Source: PXAP01 sp046483315 (GTDB lineage: Bacteria > Bacteroidota > Bacteroidia > Bacteroidales > PUMT01). From it: a stretch of 64,000 bases of DNA. Under the pieces are notes generated by a model that worked only from the letters and a program-made list of their open reading frames with translations, was not told where the DNA came from and ran no database searches. This document shows, in pieces, positions 35,070 through 43,422 of the stretch; position 1 is the first letter of the stretch, and each line of letters starts with the position of its first letter. The position numbers were made by a program, and so were the translations under genes. The stretch lies in the NCBI GenBank assembly GCA_046483315.1, contig JAWODJ010000021.1, positions 21,485 through 85,484 on the forward strand, written 5' to 3'.

Positions 35070-36329
35070 TTATTTTTTATTCAAAATGTCAAATAATTTT
35101 TTAAAATGTCTTTCATAAATATTTTCTGTAACCTGCCGGCCGATTATTTCCCGGTTTTTATCAAGCAAAGAGGTATAAGCCCCTTGCTGCTCGGCAGCAA
35201 TCTTATATGCCACATGTATAAGCTGTCTCATATCAGGGTTATATTGCCTGTTGCCAGGGTCGTGTCTGAGTGCAGATGCGAAGTGTTTGCCGTCCCATCC
35301 CGAGACCTCTGAAGCAGTTGGCAGACGTTCCCTGTCAATATCTATTACCGCAGAATAGGGTCCGCATAATTCATCAAAGCGAAGCAATGATTCGCCGTAA
35401 ATTTTCACAACCATTCCGAAAGCTTCGCTTCCGGCCATTGCAAGACCAATCATCTCCTCCAGCCATGTAGTACCGGCGGTTTTGATATGTATCCCTTTGT
35501 CATATTTTCTTATAAGTTCTCCTATTAAAGGGTAGATACTGAATTTATCGCTGCCGCTATGCACGCTTAGCTTGAGGTTTTCAGGCAGGCCGAACTCCTT
35601 TATTGCCAGATCAATAACCAGCAGGTCCTGTTCAAACTCCACGGCAAACTGTTTCAGATCTCCCTCGTAGTCCACTCCCTTGTTAAACCTGCCGCTGAAT
35701 TTGGGGGCTATGGTCTGTACCGGGATTTTTTCATTTGAAATGGCGTTCAGGATGAAGAACAGTTCTATCGGTGATTGTGATCGGACAACTTCATCCATTG
35801 ATATCTCGGTTATGAAATTTCCTTTACCTTTTCTTGATTCGATATGTCTGTAGATTTTTCCGGCCTCCTTTATTGCAAAAAGAAATTTTTTACCGATATC
35901 AAGAAGCATTTTCTCGGACAGGATAAATGGACTTTCAATCCGTGGAATCATGAACTCTCCGGTAAAATCCATATTATTCCTGACAAAATCATCCAACTCC
36001 CTCTCAGGGGGCTCCTTCCCGATGTATTCTGCAACGTCGATGGTGAAAAAGTCGGAACTGTCAATAAACATATCGACATTCGACATGTTTATATGATCGG
36101 CATCCACGAACCAGGGGTTGTTCCAGTTAAGGTTTTTTATGGCAGTGTCGGCAGCCTGCCTTGTATCAGCAGGGTGGGAGCTTATGATGTTATGCTCGCG
36201 GCCGGATTTGTTCCATACCGGGGTTATTTCAAGTCCGTTTTTCCGGGCTTCTATGAAAGCTTTCAGCTGGGCTTCACCCTGCCGGGCAAAACGGTCGCCG
36301 GTTCCGAAAGAGTATTTTCCTAATTGCAT
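35070..36329 (-). CDS. uxaE: Tagaturonate epimerase family protein
   Basis: UxaE, first described in Thermotoga, epimerises D-tagaturonate to D-fructuronate so that the galacturonate and glucuronate branches merge without tagaturonate reductase. The 419-residue protein contains the recognisable LGKYSFGTGDRFARQGEAQL start, the segment KLSVHSGSDKFSIYP near residue 255 with likely metal-binding His and Asp, and GIHIKTAGTTWLEEMIGLA near residue 280. As the first gene of the leftward operon it faces the LacI-type regulator across a 172-base spacer that holds a clear operator-like palindrome. Confidence 0.85.
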   Translation of the reverse strand: MQLGKYSFGTGDRFARQGEAQLKAFIEARKNGLEITPVWNKSGREHNIISSHPADTRQAADTAIKNLNWNNPWFVDADHINMSNVDMFIDSSDFFTIDVAEYIGKEPPERELDDFVRNNMDFTGEFMIPRIESPFILSEKMLLDIGKKFLFAIKEAGKIYRHIESRKGKGNFITEISMDEVVRSQSPIELFFILNAISNEKIPVQTIAPKFSGRFNKGVDYEGDLKQFAVEFEQDLLVIDLAIKEFGLPENLKLSVHSGSDKFSIYPLIGELIRKYDKGIHIKTAGTTWLEEMIGLAMAGSEAFGMVVKIYGESLLRFDELCGPYSAVIDIDRERLPTASEVSGWDGKHFASALRHDPGNRQYNPDMRQLIHVAYKIAAEQQGAYTSLLDKNREIIGRQVTENIYERHFKKLFDILNKK

Positions 36330-36402
36330 ATTACAGTTATTTAAGTGGATACATATTGTGGCTCTGTTGGAGACAGTGTTTTTTAAATGATTGTAAGGTA
36401 AA

Positions 36403-36439
36403 AATTATTCCGTGTGCGTACACGAAAATACGAATAATT
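36403..36439. promoter_or_regulatory. LacI-type operator with overlapping palindromes in the uxaE-lacI divergent spacer
   Basis: CGTGT (36411-36415) and ACACG (36420-36424) form a perfect inverted repeat around GCGT, extended to TTCCGTGT/ACACGAAA with one mismatch. A second inverted repeat, AATTATTC (36403-36410) and GAATAATT (36432-36439), encloses it. TTACTTTG at 36444-36451, a 7 of 8 match to the -7 element, lies just downstream, so a bound repressor would cover the -33 region of the regulator gene. Confidence 0.7.
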
Positions 36440-36501
36440 TTCTTTACTTTGCAAAGGAGTTGTGATTTTCTGAATAAATTTTCTAAAATTGAGTCTGCCA
36501 C

Positions 36502-37578
36502 GTGGATAACAACGACATCTCCAGGATACGTATAAAAGACATTGCCCGCCTTGCCGGGGTCTCGGCCGGAACAGTGGACAGGGTGCTGCATGCCCGGGGA
36601 GAGGTGTCGGCCGGGACAAGGGGAAGGATACTTGACATAATTGAGAAGCTGGATTACCGGCCTGATATTCTGGCCAGCACACTTGCAGCCAAAAAACCAT
36701 ACAAAATAGCAGCACTTATTCCCCGTGGAACAGACGATATAACTTTCTGGAAATATCCGCTTGCCGGCATAGAGGAGGGATTGCGTGAAATTATGCATTT
36801 TGGGGTAGTTACGGACTGGTATTTGTTTGATTACGCAGACCGGGAAAGCTTCATCAGGAAATCATCTGAAATGCTTGCCGGCAACCCCCGGGGAATAATA
36901 CTTGCTCCCGTATTCACTGAGGAGGCTTCGCTGGTACTTGATAAGTGCAGCAAACTGGGTGTTCCGGTTGTGCTTATAAATGCCAATATCTGTACAGGAT
37001 CATGTATAGCCTTTGTAGGGCAGGACTCCCTGCAGAGCGGTATGGTTGGTGCCAGGCTTATGCATTACGGACTCGGGGATGATGCTGAAATCTTGATTGT
37101 CAATTTTACCAGGGAAAAAGGAAACCAGGAGCATATACTGAGAAGAGAGGAGGGATTTCGTGAGTATTACAGGAAAAATTCAGAAAATGGAGATTCACTG
37201 CTTCAGCAGGTTAATATTGCTGAAACCGGAAGCAGAGAGCCTGAAGAAGCACTTGAACGTGCAATATTTTTATCCCTCAAAACAGTAAGGGGCATATTTG
37301 TCACCAATTCAAGGGTTTTCAGGGTTGCCCGGTTTCTTGAGCAGAAGGGCCTGGATGACATTATTCTGATAGGGTATGACCTGCTGGATGAGAATAAGGA
37401 TTTTCTGCGAAGAGGGGCCATAGACTTTCTTATCAGTCAGAAACCCCGTGAACAGGGATACAACAGTATAATGACCCTGTACCGTCACATTGTTCTCAGA
37501 GAGCAGGTTGAGAGGAGTCAGTATTTACCGGTAGATATAATAACAAAGGAGAATCTTGAGCATTACACATATACTTAA
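36502..37578 (+). CDS. LacI-family transcriptional regulator of the uronate cluster
   Basis: The 358-residue protein begins at a GTG and carries a LacI helix-turn-helix (RIKDIARLAGVSAGTVDRVL, residues 8-27) followed by the hinge region LDYRPDILASTLAAKK and a periplasmic-binding-protein-like sensor domain (about 65-358). The effector is probably a uronate or its derivative such as fructuronate, but this is inference from context. It is divergent from uxaE and ten bases upstream of the SDR gene, so it is the first gene of the rightward set and likely controls both directions from the palindrome at 36403-36439. Confidence 0.9.
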   Translation: MDNNDISRIRIKDIARLAGVSAGTVDRVLHARGEVSAGTRGRILDIIEKLDYRPDILASTLAAKKPYKIAALIPRGTDDITFWKYPLAGIEEGLREIMHFGVVTDWYLFDYADRESFIRKSSEMLAGNPRGIILAPVFTEEASLVLDKCSKLGVPVVLINANICTGSCIAFVGQDSLQSGMVGARLMHYGLGDDAEILIVNFTREKGNQEHILRREEGFREYYRKNSENGDSLLQQVNIAETGSREPEEALERAIFLSLKTVRGIFVTNSRVFRVARFLEQKGLDDIILIGYDLLDENKDFLRRGAIDFLISQKPREQGYNSIMTLYRHIVLREQVERSQYLPVDIITKENLEHYTYT

Positions 37579-37587
37579 TCAATAGAA

Positions 37588-38442
37588 ATGATAATGAAAC
37601 CTGGTTTTGAAGATCTGAAAAACAGAGTTTGTATAATAACCGGTGGTGCCGGTGTGCTGGGCACTTCAATGGCCGAAGCTTTGTGTGCGGCGGGAGTAAA
37701 GACAGTGATCGCTGATCTGAACCCTGATGCTGCCTCCGGTCTTGCAGAAAGGCTGAAAAAAGAGCATAACATTGAAACTATGGGTCTTGCCGCCAATGTA
37801 ACGGACAAATCTTCGTTGTATGAAGCACGCGATGTTATTATTGAGCGATTCGGGAAAATTGATTATCTGATAAATGCCGCAGGAGGGAACTCCCCTAAAG
37901 CAACAACAAAGGTTGAGCAGATTGATCCGGCCGGCAACAATGATATTGCCGAAAATTTCTTCGGCCTGGATACTGAAAGTTTCAGGCAGGTTTTTGATCT
38001 TAATTTCATGGGTACATTGCTGCCCACCATGATCTTTGGCAGCACAATAACTGACAGGGGAAAAGGTGTGATCATAAACATCTCATCAATGAATTCTTTC
38101 AGGCCCCTTACGAAGATCCCTGCCTATTCTGCCGCAAAAGCCTCGGTAAATAATTTTACCCAGTGGCTGGCTGTCCATTTCGGCAAAACGGGTGTCCGCG
38201 TCAATGCCATCGCCCCGGGATTTTTTCTGACAAATCAGAACAGGTTCCTGCTTACCGATAAAAGTACGGGGGAGATGACACCCCGGGGGAAGAAGATTAT
38301 TGCAAATACACCTGTGGGAAAATTCGGTCAGCCGGAAGATCTGCAGGGAGCAGTGCTGTTTTTACTGTCAGATATATCTTCATTCGTGAATGGTGTGGTT
38401 TTACCCGTTGACGGAGGTTACAGTGCTTATGGAGGTGTATAG
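37588..38442 (+). CDS. uxuB: SDR-type D-fructuronate reductase (mannonate oxidoreductase)
   Basis: The 284-residue short-chain dehydrogenase has TGGAGVLG at residues 18-25 (NAD(P)-binding), NAAGGNSPKA near residue 93, ISSMNSF with the catalytic Ser, and YSAAKAS with catalytic Tyr and Lys near residue 178. The extended loop after NAAGG, the FFLTNQNRFLL segment and VLPVDGGYSAYGGV at the end are those of the SDR family replacing the classical long-chain UxuB in many Bacteroidota and Firmicutes. It would reduce fructuronate to D-mannonate. A second ATG at 37594 is equally possible. Confidence 0.85.
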   Translation: MIMKPGFEDLKNRVCIITGGAGVLGTSMAEALCAAGVKTVIADLNPDAASGLAERLKKEHNIETMGLAANVTDKSSLYEARDVIIERFGKIDYLINAAGGNSPKATTKVEQIDPAGNNDIAENFFGLDTESFRQVFDLNFMGTLLPTMIFGSTITDRGKGVIINISSMNSFRPLTKIPAYSAAKASVNNFTQWLAVHFGKTGVRVNAIAPGFFLTNQNRFLLTDKSTGEMTPRGKKIIANTPVGKFGQPEDLQGAVLFLLSDISSFVNGVVLPVDGGYSAYGGV

Positions 38443-38567
38443 CTGAGATTATTGTATTATACTGGCCATGCCGTATCGGAAAATTTTGAGAAATTGAAAA
38501 GAGTTAAGGGCTGAACTTAAGACAGGATATCAAATCTCGGCATAACCGGGTTAGGGAAATACCGTTC

Positions 38568-38602
38568 TTGTAATCAAATATGATAACCAGTTTTTAAATT
38601 TG
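38568..38602 (+). promoter_or_regulatory. Predicted promoter of the phosphofructokinase gene
   Basis: TAAATTTG at 38595-38602 is a perfect -7 match 18 bases before the ATG. A TTG at 38568-38570 lies 24 bases upstream, at the long end of accepted spacing. The 178-base gap after the SDR gene otherwise shows no clear terminator. Confidence 0.5.
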
Positions 38603-38620
38603 AAATAAAACTTTTCTAAT

Positions 38621-39901
38621 ATGGCAAAGAATGTTATTGTTGCACAGTCCGGAGGTCCCTCACCGGTAATAAATAATTCCCTCAGGGGAATAGTTGAGGC
38701 TTGCCGCATGTTTTCGAGTGAATTCGAAAAGGTTTATGCCGGATGGCATGGTATTGAGGGTATCCTCAGGGAGGAGCTGATTGATCTGTCTTCCCAGCCC
38801 GAAGAGGAGATATCTCTTTTGCGCACAACTCCTGCAGCCGGCAGCATCGGGACCTGCCGGTATAAGCTTAAGGACGGCCAGGAGAAGGATTTTGACCGTA
38901 TAATTGATGTGTTGCGGGCTCATGATGTCGGATACTTCTTTTACATAGGAGGCAACGACTCCCAGCACACTGCTTTCAGGGTGAGTGAGCTTGCCCGGGA
39001 AAGGGGACTGGATATGGTTGCCGTAGGCGTGCCCAAAACTATTGACAATGACGTGGGCGACAGTGAATTCAGTCTTATTGATCACACTCCCGGCTATGGA
39101 AGTGTAGCAAGGTACTGGTCGCATATAATCCAGAATGCCAATGAGGAGAACATGGGTTCGTCGCCGGCAGACCCCGTGCTTATTATCCAGGCCATGGGCA
39201 GAAAGATAGGGTTTATACCTGCAGCGGCGCGCCTTGCTGACCCGGGCAGGAAAATGCCCCTGCAGATCTACCTTTCCGAATCAGGTGTCACAATGGAACA
39301 GATGGCTGATAACATAAATGACGGGCTTAAAAAGGATGGCCGGTGCCTGGTTGTAGTAAGCGAGGGTTTTGATGTGGGCGATACAGGCGATGTAAAGGAT
39401 GCTTTTGGTCACACTTCATTTGGTTCCAGCAAGGTATCGGTCTCTCAGAGCATTGTGAACTATCTCAACAACAAGGGTTTGAAGGCAAGGGGTGCGGCAA
39501 GGGGACAGGTGATGGGTACTGACCAGCGTGACACCATGATTTATGCTTCAACGGTCGATCTTGAAGAGGCTTACAAGGTGGGACAGAAAGCCGTTGACAT
39601 AGCCCTTAATGAAGGTAACGGCTGGATGGCAACCATACTAAGGGAACCGGGTTTTATTTACAACGTCAGGTATGACAAGGTTCCACTCGAAAAGGTTGCC
39701 CTGTCTGAACGGTTTTTCCCGAAGAAGTGGATAGCTCCCGGGGGTTATGATGTTACCGACGATTTTGTATGCTATGCCAGTCCCCTGATTGGCGAGGACT
39801 GGGTATCAGTTCCCCTTATAGGGGGCATACAGAGGTTTGCACGTTTACTGCCCCTGTTTGCAAAGAAAAGGCTGCCCGAATATGTGCCGCAGGCGTATTG
39901 A
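38621..39901 (+). CDS. pfp: Pyrophosphate-type 6-phosphofructokinase
   Basis: The 426-residue PfkA-superfamily enzyme carries PKTIDND at residues 138-144, where Lys139 instead of Gly marks the PPi-dependent type, and GGNDS from residue 110 in place of the ATP-type GGDGS. The catalytic Asp is D142. Such enzymes reversibly phosphorylate fructose 6-phosphate with pyrophosphate, and several also use sedoheptulose 7-phosphate. Its place among gnd and fba suggests a role in pentose phosphate processing. The gene probably has its own promoter. Confidence 0.88.
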   Translation: MAKNVIVAQSGGPSPVINNSLRGIVEACRMFSSEFEKVYAGWHGIEGILREELIDLSSQPEEEISLLRTTPAAGSIGTCRYKLKDGQEKDFDRIIDVLRAHDVGYFFYIGGNDSQHTAFRVSELARERGLDMVAVGVPKTIDNDVGDSEFSLIDHTPGYGSVARYWSHIIQNANEENMGSSPADPVLIIQAMGRKIGFIPAAARLADPGRKMPLQIYLSESGVTMEQMADNINDGLKKDGRCLVVVSEGFDVGDTGDVKDAFGHTSFGSSKVSVSQSIVNYLNNKGLKARGAARGQVMGTDQRDTMIYASTVDLEEAYKVGQKAVDIALNEGNGWMATILREPGFIYNVRYDKVPLEKVALSERFFPKKWIAPGGYDVTDDFVCYASPLIGEDWVSVPLIGGIQRFARLLPLFAKKRLPEYVPQAY

Positions 39902-40041
39902 TTTCGTTTTCGGGGAAACAGTAACAGTCAGTCATTATGTCTTCCGGAAGCAGTAAGATCCCACTTTCGCCGGAAAGTACCGCCTGGCCATGTGCCGGAT
40001 AAAACAGAGAATAATATACAGTTAATATTAAAATCAGAATC

Positions 40042-40932
40042 ATGTCACAGCCACAAAACTTACAGGATGAATTAAAGAACCTCAAACCGCAGAAGGAGTT
40101 TTTCATAGGAATTGACTCTGACGGATGCGTTTTTGATACCATGGAGATTAAACAGAAAGAGTGTTTTTGTCCCAATTTTATCAAATTTTACAATTTACAG
40201 AGAGTTTCAAAATATGCACGTGAAACCTGGGAATTTGTAAACCTTTACTCAAAAACAAGGGGGGTGAACCGCTTCAAGGCGTTACTCGAAGCCGTAAGTC
40301 TGCTTGGAGAGAGGAGCGAAGTAAAGGCCAGGAATGCTGCGCTGCCCGATATGAGTGCCCTGGCAGAGTGGGTTTCATCAGAAACCAAACTTGGCAATCC
40401 CGCATTGGAGAGTTATGCCTCCCGGGTTAATGATCCCCGCATAGACCTTGCGCTGAAGTGGTCAAAAAAGGTAAACCGGGATATTGCCGACCTGGTATTT
40501 GGTATCAACCCCTTTCCCCTGGTAGAAGAATCGCTTCAGAAACTTACCCGGAAAGCCGATGCAATAGTGGTTTCCCAAACACCTGTCGAGGCTTTGAAAA
40601 GAGAGTGGGAAGAGAACAGTATTGACAAATATGTTCAACTTATTGCAGGACAGGAGTACGGGACCAAAACCGAACATATAGCGCTTGCAGCAAAGGGTAA
40701 ATATCCAGACGAAAAAATCCTTATGATAGGAGATGCACCCGGCGACTATAAGGCAGCCAGCTCAAATGGCGTGCTATTTTATCCGGTTAACCCGGGCCAT
40801 GAGGAAGAGTCATGGGAGAGGTTTTACAATGAGGCTCTTGATAAGTTTTTCGGAGGGAATTACAGGGGTGAATATGAAAGCAGGCTGATAGACGAGTTCC
40901 ATTCATACCTGCCTGAAAAGCCTTCGTGGTAG
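40042..40932 (+). CDS. HAD-superfamily hydrolase
   Basis: The 296-residue protein has the HAD nucleophile motif FIGIDSDGCVFDTM with D25 and D27, a helical cap of about 120 residues, a Ser/Thr motif in AIVVSQTPVEAL near residue 177, Lys in the following region, and LMIGDAPGDYKAA near residue 232 supplying the metal-binding acids. It is probably a phosphatase; the substrate is unknown. It sits between PPi-PFK and the LarA-family gene, 28 bases ahead of the latter, and is therefore probably part of the sugar-acid operon. Confidence 0.82.
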   Translation: MSQPQNLQDELKNLKPQKEFFIGIDSDGCVFDTMEIKQKECFCPNFIKFYNLQRVSKYARETWEFVNLYSKTRGVNRFKALLEAVSLLGERSEVKARNAALPDMSALAEWVSSETKLGNPALESYASRVNDPRIDLALKWSKKVNRDIADLVFGINPFPLVEESLQKLTRKADAIVVSQTPVEALKREWEENSIDKYVQLIAGQEYGTKTEHIALAAKGKYPDEKILMIGDAPGDYKAASSNGVLFYPVNPGHEEESWERFYNEALDKFFGGNYRGEYESRLIDEFHSYLPEKPSW

Positions 40933-40960
40933 AAGCAGGGCTTCTTACAAAACTATTAAT

Positions 40961-42247
40961 ATGCTATATTTTGCCAGTGGTTCGGAAAATGATGCACTCA
41001 GTGCCCATGACCTTCAGGATGGCCTTACAGAGGCACTTGACAGGCTCGGAAGCAGGAAAAAGGTTCTTGCCCTGCCACCTGATTTTACCCGTTACCATTC
41101 ACGTGCCGGTGAGCTTACATCATTTGCATTTAAGTATTACCAAAGTGCCCTTACAGATATTCTGCCGGCCCTGGGGACTCACTCTCCGATGACGGAGAAG
41201 GAGATTGAAAGGATGTTTCCGGGTGTCCCGCAATCTCTTTTCAGGGTACACAAATGGAGGACCGATATTGTTACGCTTGGTGAGGTGCCGGCCACATTTG
41301 TAAATGAGGTGTCCGAAGGAAGGGTAAATTATTCCTGGCCTGCCCAGGTTAACAGGTTGCTTGTTGACGGGCGGCACGACCTTATTCTGTCGATCGGGCA
41401 GGTGGTACCCCACGAGGTTACAGGAATGGCCAACTACAATAAGAATGTGCTGGTAGGCACCGGTGGTGCTGAAGGGATCAATAAGAGTCATTTCCTCGGG
41501 GCTGCCTACGGGATGGAGAGAATGATGGGAAGGGCCGACACTCCCGTGAGGAAGGTACTGAATTATGCATCTGAAAAGTTTGCAGGCCGGCTGCCTGTTG
41601 TCTATGTACTGACTGTTATCGGTCCCGGTTATGAAGGAGAGCTTAAAACAAGGGGATTGTTCATTGGCGATGATCATGAGTGTTTCAACAGGGCTGCTGA
41701 ACTTTCCCTGAAGGTCAACTTTACCATGCTTGAAAACCCGCTCAGGAAAGTTGTGGTTTACCTCGATCCCGATGAGTTTAAAAGCACCTGGCTGGGTAAT
41801 AAAAGCATTTACCGGACACGGATGTCTATCGCTGACGGGGGTGAGTTGATTGTGCTGGCCCTGGGGCTCAGGCAGTTTGGAGAGGACAGGGAGATTGACC
41901 GGCTGATCCGCCGCTATGGTTACCTTACAACACCGGAAATATTAAGACTGGTTGATGAGAATGAAGATCTGAGAGGCAACCTCAGTGCCGCGGCACATCT
42001 TATCCACGGTTCGTCGGAGAACAGGTTTAAAATAACATATTGCCCGGGAAATCTGAACCGTCAGGAGATCAGTTCAGTAAACTATACATATGGCAACCTG
42101 GATGAGATGATTAGCAAATATGATCCGGGTTCTCTTAAGGAAGGGTACAATACAATGGATGACGGAGAAGAGATATTCTATATTTCAAATCCTGCTCTGG
42201 GCTTATGGTCATCACGCGACAGGTTTGAGAAAAATAAAGAAAAGTAA
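40961..42247 (+). CDS. LarA-superfamily nickel-pincer-dependent epimerase, probably D-mannonate/D-gluconate 2-epimerase
   Basis: The 428-residue protein has the LarA (DUF2088) N-terminal domain. PPDFTRYHSRAGE near residue 39 stands for the D-x-T-R-P substrate motif, His74 lies in LGTHSPMT, and K161 and H177 (in YNKNVLVGTGGAEGINKSHF) are 16 residues apart, the same spacing as Lys184 and His200 that bind the nickel-pincer nucleotide in lactate racemase. Characterised relatives include D-gluconate 2-epimerases. Between a fructuronate reductase and gnd, mannonate/gluconate is the logical substrate (inference). larB, larC and larE for the cofactor are not in the window. It overlaps or abuts the next gene with no spacer. 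Confidence 0.8.
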   Translation: MLYFASGSENDALSAHDLQDGLTEALDRLGSRKKVLALPPDFTRYHSRAGELTSFAFKYYQSALTDILPALGTHSPMTEKEIERMFPGVPQSLFRVHKWRTDIVTLGEVPATFVNEVSEGRVNYSWPAQVNRLLVDGRHDLILSIGQVVPHEVTGMANYNKNVLVGTGGAEGINKSHFLGAAYGMERMMGRADTPVRKVLNYASEKFAGRLPVVYVLTVIGPGYEGELKTRGLFIGDDHECFNRAAELSLKVNFTMLENPLRKVVVYLDPDEFKSTWLGNKSIYRTRMSIADGGELIVLALGLRQFGEDREIDRLIRRYGYLTTPEILRLVDENEDLRGNLSAAAHLIHGSSENRFKITYCPGNLNRQEISSVNYTYGNLDEMISKYDPGSLKEGYNTMDDGEEIFYISNPALGLWSSRDRFEKNKEK

Positions 42248-43390
42248 ATGATCAGGGTTGTTGCAGATAATAAGATCCCGTTTCTCAGGGGTGTTCTTGA
42301 AAAGTATGCCGGAGTCGTTTATTTCCCCGGAAGGGATATCGGACCTCAGCAGGTGAAGGATGCCGATGCCCTTATAGTCAGAACACGGACAAAATGCAAC
42401 AGACATCTGCTGGGAGGCACCCGGGTGAAATATATTGCCACGGCAACCATAGGGTTTGATCATATTGACACTGATTACTGCAGGACACGGGGTATTGCCT
42501 GGAGCAATGCACCCGGATGCAATTCCGGTTCTGTAATGCAGTATATAGCCTCTTCCCTGGCTTATATTTCTGGCAGGAGTAACAGGGAGTTCGGAGAGCT
42601 TACTTTGGGAATAGTTGGTGTGGGACATGTGGGGAAAAAGGTTGAGAGGCTGGCGCGATTACTTGGAATGAAGGTGATGCTCAACGATCCTCCCAGGGAA
42701 AGAGAGGAGGGAGGCGGGGAATTTGTTCCCCTTGAAAGGCTTCTGGAGAAATCGGATATTGTAACTATGCATGTACCGCTTAACAGGGAGGGGGCGGACA
42801 GAAGTTTTCACCTGGCAGACCGGAAGTTTTTCAACCGGATGAAGAAAGGAGGATGGTTTATTAATACTTCGAGGGGAGAAGTAATGAACACCGCGGCAGT
42901 CAGGGAAGCGCTTGACGGCGGACTGCTGGGGGGCACTGTTATTGATGTGTGGGAGAATGAACCTGCGATAGACCGGAACCTGCTGGCCCTTGCCGATATT
43001 GCCACACCACATATAGCAGGTTACTCGCTCGATGGTAAGGCCAATGGTACGGCACAAAGTGTGAGGTCGGTAAGTGATTTCTTTGGCCTTGGCACAGGCG
43101 GGTGGTATCCTGATATACCTGCACCAGACAACCGGATGCTGAAAATTGACAGGAAGCATAGCAGCTATTATCAGCTTGCTTCCAAACTTTTTATGCATAC
43201 ATATGATATATTTGCCGATAGCGAAAGACTGAAAACAGCTCCCGGAAGCTTTGAACAGCTGAGGGATGGATATCCTCCCCGCAGGGAGTTCGGGGCATAT
43301 GAGCTTTTATTTGAATATCCTGTTGATCCTGTAACTGAAAAATTAAGGAAAATAGGTTTCAATGTGCAATATGCCGGGCAACAGGAATAA
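42248..43390 (+). CDS. pdxB: Erythronate-4-phosphate dehydrogenase-like protein
   Basis: The 380-residue protein is a D-2-hydroxyacid dehydrogenase of the PdxB type: VVADNKIPFL at the start, an NAD-binding GIVGVGHVGKKVERLARLLG near residue 120, VTMHVPLNREG near residue 173, the catalytic Arg in NTSRGEVMNT, Glu in DVWENEPAI and His in TPHIAGYSLDGK, and the PdxB-specific C-terminal extension with the YELLFEYP end. PdxB oxidises 4-phosphoerythronate in DXP-dependent vitamin B6 synthesis. It begins directly after the LarA-family stop, an unusual place for a B6 gene, so a role in sugar-acid metabolism is also possible. Confidence 0.85.
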   Translation: MIRVVADNKIPFLRGVLEKYAGVVYFPGRDIGPQQVKDADALIVRTRTKCNRHLLGGTRVKYIATATIGFDHIDTDYCRTRGIAWSNAPGCNSGSVMQYIASSLAYISGRSNREFGELTLGIVGVGHVGKKVERLARLLGMKVMLNDPPREREEGGGEFVPLERLLEKSDIVTMHVPLNREGADRSFHLADRKFFNRMKKGGWFINTSRGEVMNTAAVREALDGGLLGGTVIDVWENEPAIDRNLLALADIATPHIAGYSLDGKANGTAQSVRSVSDFFGLGTGGWYPDIPAPDNRMLKIDRKHSSYYQLASKLFMHTYDIFADSERLKTAPGSFEQLRDGYPPRREFGAYELLFEYPVDPVTEKLRKIGFNVQYAGQQE

Positions 43391-43422
43391 CAACTTATAT
43401 ATTATTAACTAAAATTTGAGAT

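Noticed and set aside
39963..39978. ACTTTC-GCCG-GAAAGT hairpin before the HAD gene
   Set aside because: Perfect but short, no T run and no known binding motif; it could arise by chance.
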